In this document: piece after piece, positions 35,986-46,361 of the stretch | How the letters are laid out: each line of letters starts with the position of its first letter | Position numbering within the stretch: position 1 is the stretch's first letter | NCBI RefSeq assembly: GCF_005116665.1 | Contig: NZ_SWCJ01000021.1 | Span: 1 to 64,000, forward strand | Length of the DNA: 64,000 nucleotides | DNA from: Ferrimonas aestuarii | GTDB lineage: Bacteria > Pseudomonadota > Gammaproteobacteria > Enterobacterales > Shewanellaceae | Direction of reading: 5' to 3' | Notes under the pieces: generated by a model | Seen by the model: the letters and a program-made list of their open reading frames with translations, nothing else | Databases searched by the model: none | Told to the model about the DNA's origin: nothing | Position numbers and translations under genes: made by a program

Positions 35986-36021
35986 AAGGCCTGCATACTC
36001 ATCATCTGCAGGCCTTTTTTA
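35986..36021 (+). terminator. Terminator with no obvious upstream gene
   Basis: AAAGGCCTGCA and TGCAGGCCTTTTTT form a perfect 11-base stem around a short loop. The T-run is long on the plus strand (six) and short on the minus strand (three), although the LysR gene ends just beyond it on the minus strand. Confidence 0.7.
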
Positions 36022-36038
36022 TTTTCGCTTTAATCCTA

Positions 36039-36977
36039 TTAACGAATCTGCCTTTCAATAAAAGCAACCAAGTCGTCTTTGAGTTTCGACGTTATCGGGT
36101 CGATGCGGTTGACGATGGCGTAGTGGGGGCGAGGGGCGTATTGGTGCAACAGCTCATACTGATCATCGGGCAACCGTTCTGCGCGCAAGCCGCTAATGCG
36201 GTTCATAAAATCGGCGGCACAACGGGTTCCTAAAAAGGTAACGCCATCGGATGAGAGCAGGCACTCCATCAGGCTAGCCAGGTTGGTGACCTTAGTTGAT
36301 ATCTCAAAGGGCAGTTGATTCTCTTCGGCGAAAATCTCCATGGGATCCACTTGGTTATTAAAACCACTGACCTGAGTGACAACAAAGGGGTAGGGGGTGA
36401 TGTTCTCAAGCAGCAGGCTCTGTTGCCAGACTGGGTGGTCTTCTCTTGCAATAACGTAAAGGAAATTCCCCGAGCCGATGTTTTGGAATTCGACAATGGA
36501 TTTGTGTTGGCTCAAACACTCTTTCATCTGCTGACATTGGCGGTGGGATAAGGTGATGTCGAGTTCGCCATTGGCGACTTTTTTGCAAGCCATCAACTGG
36601 TGAGGCTGAACTTCGATGGTGTAGTTATCCAGCTGGCCTTTTAGACATTGATTTAGGTATTCCGGCAAACCCACCGACAGAGTGGTTGAGATGCCCACGG
36701 TAATGACCCGCTTACCGCCATTGGCTTTTGGCTGTTGCTGTTCAAGCAGTTGCATCGCCTGTTTGACGTTCTGATAGATCAGTTTGCCTTTTTCAGTGGC
36801 AATAAAACCGTGGCGTTTGCGAATAAACAATGAGTCGCCATACCACTGCCTAAGTTCATTGAGGGAGCGGCTGACCTTGGCTTCAGACAGTTTTAATGTC
36901 TTGGCACAGGCTTTGGAATTGCCCAGCTCATAGACAGTGAGGAAGATCTTCAGGTCCTGCAGTTTTATATTGTCCAT
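36039..36977 (-). CDS. LysR-family transcriptional regulator
   Basis: The product from ATG 36977 is 312 residues. The helix-turn-helix covers LQDLKIFLTVYELGNSKACAKTLKLSEAKVSRSLNELRQ, a LysR domain with the slightly unusual SKACAKTLKLSEAKV turn. The effector domain follows from about residue 85. The open frame runs on to 37049 from a TTG, but the ATG fits the family better. No clear ribosome site precedes it. It lies between the M14 gene and apbE on the same strand, so its target is uncertain; the urd genes or the M14 gene are candidates. Confidence 0.85.
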   Translation of the reverse strand: MDNIKLQDLKIFLTVYELGNSKACAKTLKLSEAKVSRSLNELRQWYGDSLFIRKRHGFIATEKGKLIYQNVKQAMQLLEQQQPKANGGKRVITVGISTTLSVGLPEYLNQCLKGQLDNYTIEVQPHQLMACKKVANGELDITLSHRQCQQMKECLSQHKSIVEFQNIGSGNFLYVIAREDHPVWQQSLLLENITPYPFVVTQVSGFNNQVDPMEIFAEENQLPFEISTKVTNLASLMECLLSSDGVTFLGTRCAADFMNRISGLRAERLPDDQYELLHQYAPRPHYAIVNRIDPITSKLKDDLVAFIERQIR

Positions 36978-37109
36978 GATGGTGCCAACAGTGCTGGCAT
37001 CTCCGTTTTGATCTCGTTTTGTTCGAGATTGAGTGAATCCAATTATCAATTTTTAGTAAATCTAACATGGTTACCCCCCTTAATTGTGGGATCTTGAACC
37101 CAAACTTTT

Positions 37110-38141
37110 TTATTCAATGTTTGCTCTAACCCTTGGCCACTCTGGGTTTGTTACGGTTTTTAGCCCTGTGGGTGTGTGGAAGGTAATGCTGATGGCCAGC
37201 CGATGTTGACTCGCAAACGCCAGCGCCAGCTTTGGCTGAAAAAGCATCAGTGCAGTGGCATAAGCATCAGCGATGGCGCAGCTAGGGTGAATGACACTGA
37301 CCGACACCATAGGGCTTTGACTGGGATAGCCAGTCCGCGGATCGATGATGTGGCTAAAACGTTGACCGTTGGACTCAAAGAAGTTGGCGTAATTGCCGGA
37401 GGTGGCCATCGCCTGATTGGTCAATGGCACTAGGGTTTGAATCTTAAGGTTTAGGGCCTGGGGCTGAGTAATTGCCACTTGCCACTGGGCTCTGTGAGGG
37501 GGAAAGCCCATGGCCTTTATTTCGCCTCCGATTTCGACCAGCGCATTGTTGATGCCAAGCGTTTTTAAGGTTTGGGCGATGGCATCAACGCCATCTCCTT
37601 TGGCGATGGCGGATGGGTTCAGTTGCAGCCCCGACACAGTTTTGGTTGCTGATGTGGTTGTTGCATCCAGAGTTAGTCCATCAAGGCCAACCTTGGTGCG
37701 CACCATCTCTAACTGGCCACGATCTTTATGGGCCAGATCCCGCTTTTGGGTGGCGAACCCCCAAAACTCGATCAATGGGCCGAGGCTGATATCAAAAGCG
37801 CCTTGGGTTTGTTGATGCACTTTCACCGACAATGCCAGCAATCGATAGAGCTCAGGGCTGAGAACCATAGCTTGGTGCTCGGCAGCTTGGTTTAGTAGCG
37901 AGATCTCCGACGCCGGATCAAACACCGACATGCTGTGGTTGATGCGCGCTAAGGTGGCTTCGACCGCCTGCTTCACGGCTTTGGCATCTGCGGCTTTTGC
38001 TGTGGGTTCATAGCTGATGGCGTAGCTGGTTCCCATGGTGGCACCCGTTAGCTGTACCAAGGGGCTCCCAGAGTTCATGGCACAGGCGCTTACGACCGAT
38101 AAGGCCGCGAACAGCAGAGCCAGAATGAGTGTGGAGCGCAT
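37110..38141 (-). CDS. apbE: FAD:protein FMN transferase, lipoprotein
   Basis: ApbE attaches FMN from FAD to a Thr/Ser in the FMN-binding domain of exported flavoproteins. The 343-residue product has a lipoprotein signal with Cys20 (LSVVSAC), TGATMGTSYAISY, the FAD-binding SAIAKGDGVDAIAQTL, EIGGEIKAMG and the HIIDPRTGYP magnesium/FAD motif. It lies directly after urdA, whose SGAT motif at 89-92 is the expected target. A strong hairpin terminator between the two genes should lower its expression relative to urdA. Confidence 0.93.
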   Translation of the reverse strand: MRSTLILALLFAALSVVSACAMNSGSPLVQLTGATMGTSYAISYEPTAKAADAKAVKQAVEATLARINHSMSVFDPASEISLLNQAAEHQAMVLSPELYRLLALSVKVHQQTQGAFDISLGPLIEFWGFATQKRDLAHKDRGQLEMVRTKVGLDGLTLDATTTSATKTVSGLQLNPSAIAKGDGVDAIAQTLKTLGINNALVEIGGEIKAMGFPPHRAQWQVAITQPQALNLKIQTLVPLTNQAMATSGNYANFFESNGQRFSHIIDPRTGYPSQSPMVSVSVIHPSCAIADAYATALMLFQPKLALAFASQHRLAISITFHTPTGLKTVTNPEWPRVRANIE

Positions 38142-38166
38142 GATGTTCTCTCCAAAGTGTCTTCAT

Positions 38167-38191
38167 TAAAAAAGGCCAGCGAAGGCTGGCC
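38167..38191 (-). terminator. Terminator/attenuator between urdA and apbE
   Basis: Minus strand: GGCCAGC-CTTC-GCTGGCC followed by TTTTTT. The stem is perfect and sits inside what otherwise looks like one operon, 28-51 bases after the urdA stop. It should make apbE a minor product of read-through or leave it to its own promoter. Confidence 0.85.
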
Positions 38192-38218
38192 TTTGGGCGA
38201 TGATAAATTGCCGAGGCT

Positions 38219-39985
<1,767 letters not shown>

Positions 39986-40738
39986 TTAGAAATTGAAGCC
40001 GATGGCTACGCCGTACTCGATGCCGTCATTAGGGCTGGAGCCCCAGCTGTCAAAGTGGGTCAGGTGCAGCTTGGTGTAGACGGTGTCGGTTAAGCTGGTT
40101 TTCAAGGTGGTGATGATCTGATGGCCGTAGCTGTCATAACCCAATGTGCTTTTGTGCTCGTCATCCCGAGCAAACTGGCCTTCGTAGTTGACGCTGAGTC
40201 TGTGTTTTAGGTTGAACGCCTGCATTGGATAGATGGCGTTGATCACCACGGCACCACCGCTGATGCCATCGAAGCTGGCACCGGTAGGGTCAAAATGGGC
40301 GGCGCTGTAGTTGAGCCCAGCCCCAGCATTGATAAACAGTTTGTCGAATTTACGGTTGGTGGTCAGGCCCAAGTAGAGGTTATCTTCCATGACGGTGCGG
40401 TTGCTGACCAAGAAGTTTTGTAGCCACCAGTTATAGGCGCTGTCACCGATCTGCTTGTCGATGATCATCAAGTTTTTCACCGTCAGCTTGCCGTCTTTAC
40501 CGTGCTGGGCATCGGCGATTTCACCGGGGTTTTCCAGTTTCAGGTAAGCCAGTAGGGTGCCCCAATCGGCTTTGTTGAAATGGGTGATCTTTACAAACGG
40601 CTGATCGTAGGCGCCGCCGTTATCATCTTTGGTGCTGGAGGTGTGGGCCTTGTAGCCCAGATCCAACGTGGTGCCAGCAAAGGCAGAGCCAGTGAGTAGC
40701 GCCAAAGAGGCGGCCAAGAGTGTGCGTTTCATCTTCAT
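39986..40738 (-). CDS. OmpK/Tsx-family outer-membrane channel
   Basis: The 250-residue product has a signal peptide (about 1-21, ending SAFA) and the family pattern DLGYKAHTS, FVKITHFNKADWG, TLLAYLKLEN, and a final strand ending AIGFNF. Tsx channels pass nucleosides; the OmpK family is broader. It is the first gene of ompK-like-urdA-apbE. A role in admitting urocanate, an imidazole acid of about 138 Da, is inferred from the operon. Start: an ATG two codons downstream is also possible. Confidence 0.78.
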   Translation of the reverse strand: MKMKRTLLAASLALLTGSAFAGTTLDLGYKAHTSSTKDDNGGAYDQPFVKITHFNKADWGTLLAYLKLENPGEIADAQHGKDGKLTVKNLMIIDKQIGDSAYNWWLQNFLVSNRTVMEDNLYLGLTTNRKFDKLFINAGAGLNYSAAHFDPTGASFDGISGGAVVINAIYPMQAFNLKHRLSVNYEGQFARDDEHKSTLGYDSYGHQIITTLKTSLTDTVYTKLHLTHFDSWGSSPNDGIEYGVAIGFNF

Positions 40739-40787
40739 TCCCTAACGTAATTATGTCAGGCGTCAGAATACGAATTTCTATTAAGAT

Positions 40788-40809
40788 AAATGTGACCTAA
40801 AGCGGTCTG
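40788..40809 (+). promoter_or_regulatory. Possible CRP site upstream of the ompK-like/urdA operon
   Basis: AAATGTGA (40788-40795) equals the left half of the CRP consensus and is followed by a weak right half (GGTCTGG). It is centred about 60 bases upstream of the operon start. CRP controls anaerobic respiration in Shewanella, which makes the site plausible. The right half is poor. Confidence 0.3.
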
Positions 40810-40987
40810 GAACGCTTATTGTTGTAATGCTGTGGTATTAGGAAAATAACGAATAAATCTTACTTTTTTGGTTGGCTAATATAGATTGGTTAGCAGTTTT
40901 TCCTCTGTGGGATAGTACTTTTTTATTCTGATAAACCCCATTGTCAAAATTAGGTCAAAACTGCATTTCACTTTATTAGATAAAGAT

Positions 40988-41010
40988 CAAAAAAACGGCC
41001 GAAGCCGTTT
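40988..41010 (-). terminator. Terminator of the luxR-regulator-kinase operon
   Basis: Minus strand: AAACGGC-TTCG-GCCGTTTTTTT, a stem with a UUCG loop that overlaps the kinase stop codon. It separates the regulatory operon from the ompK-like/urdA operon. Confidence 0.85.
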
Positions 41011-42223
41011 ATTTTGAGATGGTGACTTTAGAGACAAATTGCCCGTCTATCTGCTCATTTTGGTATTGCCAGTTAAGTTGGGCCGCCAGTCGCTGTACCA
41101 AACTGAGTCCCAACCCAAACCCCGTCGTCGCTCGGTTGGCAATGGAGTTACGTATCTCTATTTGATGCCCGCGCTGCTCAATATGAACCTCGCCCGCCCC
41201 GTGCTGTAGGGCGTTGCGGACCAAGTTAGTCAGTAGGATGGCCAAGGGTTCTCTGGCGGCTAATACCTGGGTGTCGTCACCACGAATGAGGATGTCGTCT
41301 TGACGTCCATGGGCTTGCTGTTGGGAGTCGCACACCTCTCGGAGCAGTGGTGTTAGCGTTACCCACTCTTTCTCGATGACAGTGCTGTCTTTGTTGGTGA
41401 GCCACAGCAAGGTTTCTGTGATGGATCGCATCTGTTCCGTGGCGCGACTGGCGTGCAGTGCCGGTCCAGTTAGGCCATTTTGTTCTAGGCTCATTACCTC
41501 GAATGAGGACTGACACACGGCGATGGGAGTGCGTAGCTCATGACTGGCATAGCGAAGGAAATCCAGCTCCCGCTGCTGGGCCTGCTTGAGCTTTTCTAGG
41601 GCATTGTCTAGGGCATCGACGATGGACTGCAGCTCGGCGTAACATTGGGTTGGAAAGTCAAAGTGACGCATGGTGCGCCAATCGTGTTGTTTGATGGCGG
41701 CGCTGATCTGATGTACCGGCCGAATCACTTGGCGCTGCATGTAATAGGCCAAGCTGGCGGAGACCGTGAAAGTCATGATCACCAGCAGCAAAATGGCGGT
41801 CATGTTTTTCGGAGCGAACACCAGATCGTGAGTGGCGTTATAGTGAAGCCACACGTAGTAGATACGATCATTACTGCTGCGGTAGGCCATTAAGCTGTCA
41901 ATATAGAGGCCGTCCGTATGGGAATATAAAATACCTTGGTCTGGTGTTAGTGGGGTATTTTGATGCAGATCTCGAACCCGTTTTGGCAGTTGGTTCCAAC
42001 GGGGAGCGACCACGATGTTTTCCGTTTGATAATAATCAAATCCAGTATCCGTTAAATATTTTACGCCACCTTGAGCGGCATTATTCATGGTGATCTCATT
42101 CATGCTGAACATGCCGGTGCACATCATACATAACGGAATAATGCTGTTAATGAGTAAGGTGATGGCGAGAAAGGCCAAGCCATATTTCTGGTAGGTGCGT
42201 TTAAGGCTTAATTCAGGTTTCAT
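41009..42223 (-). CDS. Sensor histidine kinase of the urocanate-respiration locus
   Basis: The 404-residue product (from ATG 42223) has membrane helices at about 15-38 and 141-163 with a periplasmic sensor of about 100 residues, then HAMP, HisKA with His228 in YASHELRTPIAV, and HATPase with LLTNLVRNALQHG and GFGLGLSLVQRL. The ATG lies inside the last codons of the response regulator (11-base overlap), so the two are translationally coupled. A GTG at 42253 would give ten more residues. The ligand is unknown; urocanate or a related imidazole is an obvious candidate. Confidence 0.9.
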   Translation of the reverse strand: MKPELSLKRTYQKYGLAFLAITLLINSIIPLCMMCTGMFSMNEITMNNAAQGGVKYLTDTGFDYYQTENIVVAPRWNQLPKRVRDLHQNTPLTPDQGILYSHTDGLYIDSLMAYRSSNDRIYYVWLHYNATHDLVFAPKNMTAILLLVIMTFTVSASLAYYMQRQVIRPVHQISAAIKQHDWRTMRHFDFPTQCYAELQSIVDALDNALEKLKQAQQRELDFLRYASHELRTPIAVCQSSFEVMSLEQNGLTGPALHASRATEQMRSITETLLWLTNKDSTVIEKEWVTLTPLLREVCDSQQQAHGRQDDILIRGDDTQVLAAREPLAILLTNLVRNALQHGAGEVHIEQRGHQIEIRNSIANRATTGFGLGLSLVQRLAAQLNWQYQNEQIDGQFVSKVTISK

Positions 42224-42887
42224 TATCACTGATATGCAGAGTGAGCCCGACACCGCGTACGGTTTTGATTATCGGGCTGGAAAACGGTTTATCCACGATT
42301 CGGCGCAGCAGGTGCACATGGCTTCTCAGGCTGTCACTGTCTGGAGGGGTATCGGGCCACAGGCTGCGCTCCAGCTCCTCTCGGGTAACCACCTGAGGAT
42401 GGCGCTTGGCCAGCAAAGACAGAATTTGCCAACCGGTGCGAGACAGTGGCAATGATTGGCCTTGGCGCTGGGCTTGATGACTGCCCAGGTTCAGCTTCAG
42501 ATCCCCCAGTTGCAGCAACTTTGGAGCCGGCTTACGCTGGCTTACCACTTTCAGGCGAGCTACCAACTCCGGCAGGGCAAAGGGTTTAACCAGATAATCG
42601 TCGGCGCCAGCCTCAAAGCCTTCGAGGCGTTCGTCCAGACTGCCTCGAGCGGTGAGCATGATGATGGGGGTACCCTTACCTTCACGCTGCCACTGTTGGC
42701 ATAACTCGATGCCGTTGCCGTCAGGCAGGTTGAGATCGAGGATGATGGCATCAAACTGCTGCTGGGCCGCCAAGCGCAGAGCTTGTTGGGCACAATCGGC
42801 GTAGTCGCACTCGATCTGATTCAGCTCCAGATAGCGCACGATGTTATTGGCTAGGGGCCAATTGTCTTCAACAAGGAGTACCAGCAT
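42213..42887 (-). CDS. OmpR-family response regulator
   Basis: The 224-residue product has a receiver domain with the acidic pair Glu7-Asp8 (LLVEDNW), phospho-Asp51 (IILDLNLPDGNG) and Lys in VKPFALPEL, followed by a winged-helix DNA-binding domain (about 125-222, with PDSDSLRSHVHLLRRIVDKPF). It pairs with the kinase that overlaps its 3' end. The LuxR gene stops one base before its start codon. Likely target: the ompK-like/urdA operon downstream. Confidence 0.93.
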   Translation of the reverse strand: MLVLLVEDNWPLANNIVRYLELNQIECDYADCAQQALRLAAQQQFDAIILDLNLPDGNGIELCQQWQREGKGTPIIMLTARGSLDERLEGFEAGADDYLVKPFALPELVARLKVVSQRKPAPKLLQLGDLKLNLGSHQAQRQGQSLPLSRTGWQILSLLAKRHPQVVTREELERSLWPDTPPDSDSLRSHVHLLRRIVDKPFSSPIIKTVRGVGLTLHISDNET

Positions 42888-42888
42888 G

Positions 42889-43617
42889 TTAAATCAACTC
42901 GAGTCGGTGGGCTTGATGGATCAGGTTGGCGCGATTTTTCGCCGCAAGCTTGGTGCGTAGTGATTCCAGATGATACTCGACTCCACGAATGGTGATGTGA
43001 AGCTGATCGGAAATCTCGCGGTTGTGCAGACCATCGGCGGTCATCTGCAGCACCTTTAAACTCACAGGGTTAAACAGCTTTTGCTGCCGAAATGGATTGA
43101 CGTAATCGCGGCCATAGAACAGCAGTTCCATCTGCATCCGTTGCAGCAGCGGGGTAAGCTGCTCATATTGCTGTACTTCGATGGCTTTGCTGCTCAGCAG
43201 AGTGAAGCGCCCTTGCCAATGGGGAGTGTCGGCGATGACCACCGGCCAGCTTAAGATGTGGCTATAACCATGCTGTTGAAACAGTCGCTGCGTTTTTGCG
43301 GCCTGAGGCTGCAGATCGAATTGGTAGCAGTAGGGGCCAGATAGCTCTAAGGCTGGCACAAAGTTCGGGTCCAGTCTGAAGAAGTGGGCCGCGTAGGTAT
43401 TGTATAGCTGATGCACAAAATCAGAGGAGCAGATGACGCCGCGATTGTGCTTAAAGCCGGTGAGTGAGAACAGGCCACCGCCACTGGGCTGACTGAGGTC
43501 ATGGTAGCTGTTGTTGGCAATGCCCTGATACCAGAATCCCTGAATACCTAAGTGGTTCAGTGCCGTTTGGTAGCTGTCGATGACAGGCTGAATTTGGGTT
43601 GGGACGGTGCGCTCCAT
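42889..43617 (-). CDS. LuxR-family regulator with an autoinducer-domain-like N-terminus (LuxR solo)
   Basis: The 242-residue product has a C-terminal LuxR helix-turn-helix (about 172-238: FNPVSLKVLQMTADGLHNREISDQLHI in part). The N-terminal 165 residues align by eye with autoinducer-binding domains: VHQLYNTYAAHFFRLDPNF has the Tyr and Asp-Pro pattern, then RLFQQHGYSHILSWPV. The conserved Trp residues of acyl-homoserine-lactone receptors are missing. No luxI is seen in this window. It heads the operon with the two-component pair. Confidence 0.8.
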   Translation of the reverse strand: MERTVPTQIQPVIDSYQTALNHLGIQGFWYQGIANNSYHDLSQPSGGGLFSLTGFKHNRGVICSSDFVHQLYNTYAAHFFRLDPNFVPALELSGPYCYQFDLQPQAAKTQRLFQQHGYSHILSWPVVIADTPHWQGRFTLLSSKAIEVQQYEQLTPLLQRMQMELLFYGRDYVNPFRQQKLFNPVSLKVLQMTADGLHNREISDQLHITIRGVEYHLESLRTKLAAKNRANLIHQAHRLELI

Positions 43618-43857
43618 TGGCCACTCCTGAAATCGGTCTATGGGAAGTTGGCGTTACTCTACTGAGCGAAAATTGAACCGTAAACAGACGGGATTCCAAA
43701 CTGAAAACTGGTCGGCAAAACCGAATATTTGACGGTTTTTTTGACGTAATTTTGATGGTTGTAATCGTAAACTGGTTGGAAGCTAACCATTTTTAGTTGG
43801 CAACTTGGTGTCAGGCGTCCACACTCAAAAGCACAAAACTCAGCTTAGGAAGTGCGG

Positions 43858-44112
43858 ATGGAGATCAATTGGGAGTATGTGGGCTATGCGGCCTCGATAG
43901 CGGTGGCCATCTCCTTAACCATGTCTAATATCAAAGCGTTGCGGTGGTGGAATCTCACCGGTGCGGCGTTGTTTGTGGCTTATGCTTGGGCCATCTGGGC
44001 ATTGCCTGTGTTGCTGGTGAACGCCTTTATCGTGGTGGTCAACATCTACTACTTGATTCAGATCTACCGCATGCCTGCGGATGTGCCCTCTTCAGACTCA
44101 GATTCAAAGTGA
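43858..44112 (+). CDS. Small inner-membrane protein, YgjV-like
   Basis: The 84-residue product has three hydrophobic segments: VGYAASIAVAISLTMSN, WNLTGAALFVAYAWAIW and LLVNAFIVVVNIYYLIQIY. The pattern resembles short YgjV-like membrane proteins widespread in marine bacteria. AGGA lies seven bases before the ATG at 43858; the GTG at 43852 is too close. The gene is divergent from the LuxR operon and convergent with the alkylsulfatase gene. Function is unknown. Confidence 0.65.
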   Translation: MEINWEYVGYAASIAVAISLTMSNIKALRWWNLTGAALFVAYAWAIWALPVLLVNAFIVVVNIYYLIQIYRMPADVPSSDSDSK

Positions 44113-44160
44113 AGGTGCGCCAACTGGAGTGGGTTCCGAGTTGGCGCGGCGCTAGCAAAA

Positions 44161-46182
44161 TCAAAGCGTGTTAGTGGAGGGGACGATGGCGAAAGAGTCG
44201 TTCATCTCGGTCAAAGAGCGGTTTAGTTTAGTCAGTACTTCTGCATCACCGTCCAGTTTTGCCTTGCCCCCTTTGATAAGCTCTGGCAGCGTTGCCAGCC
44301 CTAGGTTGAGTGCAAACAATGCGGGTTTGCTCAAGGTCAGAGTGGCGTCGGCCTGTTGGGGTTTTGCCACCTTGATGTTGTTTAGGTTGCCGTTGCTCAT
44401 CTCCACAAAGTAGGTCTCTTCTAAGTCCGTCAGCACCAGGTTGAGACTGAAACTCAGATGCTGCGCTACGGTGGCATCCACCCTTACCGCTAGATAATCC
44501 AATAGGGCACCGACCTCCATCTCTCCGAGCAGGTCTGGAGAATTGGTTTTAATGCGGGTCTTCTGGATGCCATTTCTCAGTTCGAATGCGCCACTGAGAT
44601 AAACATTACGCCAGCCGGCGGCTTCACTCTGGTAGCCAAGTTGTTCAAACGTATCGGCTAACAGCGCTCGAGCTGGGGCAAAGTCGGGGTCGGCGGTGAC
44701 CACCTTATTGAGTACGGTGGCAACAAAATGGTACTCCCCTTGATCGAAATCGGCCTTGGCTTTGTCTAGCACCGCCTGTTTGCCTCCCATGTACTCAACG
44801 AACTTCACGGCCTCAGCCTTGGTAGGCAGTGGATTTAAGTTGGCGGGGTTCATGTCGAAATAGCCCAGATAGAGGTTATAGACCGCTCGGGCATTGTGAC
44901 TGTAGGTACCGTGGTAGCCGTTGGTATGCCACGCTTTTTGGATGGTTTCTGGCAGCAGCTTCTGAATCTCCCAGCCAATATCTTGCATCACCACCCCGTT
45001 GTTGGCTAAGCGAAGGGACTGGTTGTGGACAAAGCCGTAGTTGTCGCGCTGCAGCTTGAGAAACTGCGTCAATTCGCGGTTGCCCCAGATTGGTGCCGAG
45101 TGAGCGGTAAACAAAATCTCGGCATCGCCGCCAAACTCGTGAATCACCCGGTTGATGGTCTTCGACCATTTCAAAGCATCGCGGGTTTTGGCGCCCCTAA
45201 GGGTGTAGACGTTGTGCATCCCTTTGTAGGTGAGCTCTGCTCCCCAGATGGCATTGAACTTCGGCAGATAGGCAACGGCTTCTGAGGTGGCTTCGGTACC
45301 AGATGCGTCCATAAAGATGAACTCGATGCCATCGATCTTCCAGCTCTCAATGTCGGCGTTGTGGTTGGTTTCTATGGGTTTGATGTAACTGACGGTACCT
45401 GGCGTCAGGCCGTTAGACAGCGCCGCATCAACGATGCCAGTTGCGCCGATGGGCAGCACGGTACCGTATTGGTAGCTCACTCGGCGGGTCATGGCATTAC
45501 CAGCGAGGACGTTCTCGTCGACGATCTCTTTGGTGATGTTCTTTGAGCCGTAGACTTTCACCTCGGGAAACAGTGCTTGCACTCCTTTGGCACCACCAAA
45601 ATGATCGCCGTGAGAGTGGGAGTAGATCATGGCGACAACGGGCAGGTCGTTCCCTTCTGGCAGGTGTTTAAGGGCAAATTCCAGGGAGGCCTTAGCGGTT
45701 TCTAGGCTGGTTAACGGATCAAGAAGGATCCAGCCGCTGTCGCCACGGATCAAACTCATGTTGGCCAGATCGGTGCCGCGAATCTGATAGATGCCATCGG
45801 TCACTCGATAGAGCCCTGCGGCTTCGTGGTTGACTTGTCCCTGCCGCCACAACGACGGGTTGACGCTGTCTGGTGCATCCTGCTCTAGGAAGCGATAGTC
45901 GTTCCATAGGATGTCGGCGGTTTTCGCATCAAATTTGGCGATCAGATTGTTTCGAGTCTGCTTGAAGCCGTCTTGATTGCTGAAATCTAGGGTTTTGGCA
46001 AACTTGCGATTGGCTTCAATGGTGGCTTGGGTCGCGGGCTTGCCTTGGTAGTTAAAGCTTTGCGTCAGCGCATGTTCATCACCGCCTTTGTCATGATGGG
46101 TGTCTGACATTGCGGATGGCGAGAGCGTGATAAAAAGTGCGGTGCTCAGCAGAGCGGCAGCCCCAGTTCTGGTTGAATTCAT
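44161..46182 (-). CDS. Alkyl sulfatase, SdsA1/YjcS type (metallo-beta-lactamase superfamily)
   Basis: Hydrolyses sulfate esters such as dodecyl sulfate to the alcohol with two zinc ions. The 673-residue product has a signal peptide (about 1-26), the HXHXDH motif in YSHSHGDHFGG, metal-binding segments later (IFMDASGTEATSEA and FTAHSAPIWG), a helical dimerisation domain from about 400 and a sterol-carrier-like C-terminal domain (from about 550, SFSLNLVLTDL). This matches SdsA1 of Pseudomonas. GAGG precedes the ATG at 46182. A LysR gene is divergent and likely controls it, as LysR regulators do for such sulfatases elsewhere. Confidence 0.88.
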   Translation of the reverse strand: MNSTRTGAAALLSTALFITLSPSAMSDTHHDKGGDEHALTQSFNYQGKPATQATIEANRKFAKTLDFSNQDGFKQTRNNLIAKFDAKTADILWNDYRFLEQDAPDSVNPSLWRQGQVNHEAAGLYRVTDGIYQIRGTDLANMSLIRGDSGWILLDPLTSLETAKASLEFALKHLPEGNDLPVVAMIYSHSHGDHFGGAKGVQALFPEVKVYGSKNITKEIVDENVLAGNAMTRRVSYQYGTVLPIGATGIVDAALSNGLTPGTVSYIKPIETNHNADIESWKIDGIEFIFMDASGTEATSEAVAYLPKFNAIWGAELTYKGMHNVYTLRGAKTRDALKWSKTINRVIHEFGGDAEILFTAHSAPIWGNRELTQFLKLQRDNYGFVHNQSLRLANNGVVMQDIGWEIQKLLPETIQKAWHTNGYHGTYSHNARAVYNLYLGYFDMNPANLNPLPTKAEAVKFVEYMGGKQAVLDKAKADFDQGEYHFVATVLNKVVTADPDFAPARALLADTFEQLGYQSEAAGWRNVYLSGAFELRNGIQKTRIKTNSPDLLGEMEVGALLDYLAVRVDATVAQHLSFSLNLVLTDLEETYFVEMSNGNLNNIKVAKPQQADATLTLSKPALFALNLGLATLPELIKGGKAKLDGDAEVLTKLNRSLTEMNDSFAIVPSTNTL

Positions 46183-46316
46183 GATGACCTCACTGTCTGT
46201 TGGCAACCAGAGTGGAGACCTCATGTCCCACTAGCGTCATTAGTACGGCGTTGACCTGGTCGATTTTTGAACTTCACTCAGTATAGATAAGCACGGTTTG
46301 GGATAAATGCCCTGAA

Positions 46317-46335
46317 ACTGATATAAAACATCAGT
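46317..46335. promoter_or_regulatory. Candidate LysR operator between alkylsulfatase and LysR genes
   Basis: ACTGAT-N7-ATCAGT is a perfect 6-base inverted repeat that includes T-N11-A. It lies 26 bases before the LysR start and in the shared promoter region of both genes. LysR proteins commonly bind such sites to control themselves and a divergent target. Confidence 0.6.
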
Positions 46336-46361
46336 AGCGCTTATGAATTAGGGGGGGAATA

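Noticed and set aside
35943-36233. 96-codon plus-strand frame
   Set aside because: It runs through a perfect terminator and then over the end of the LysR gene; composition is not protein-like.
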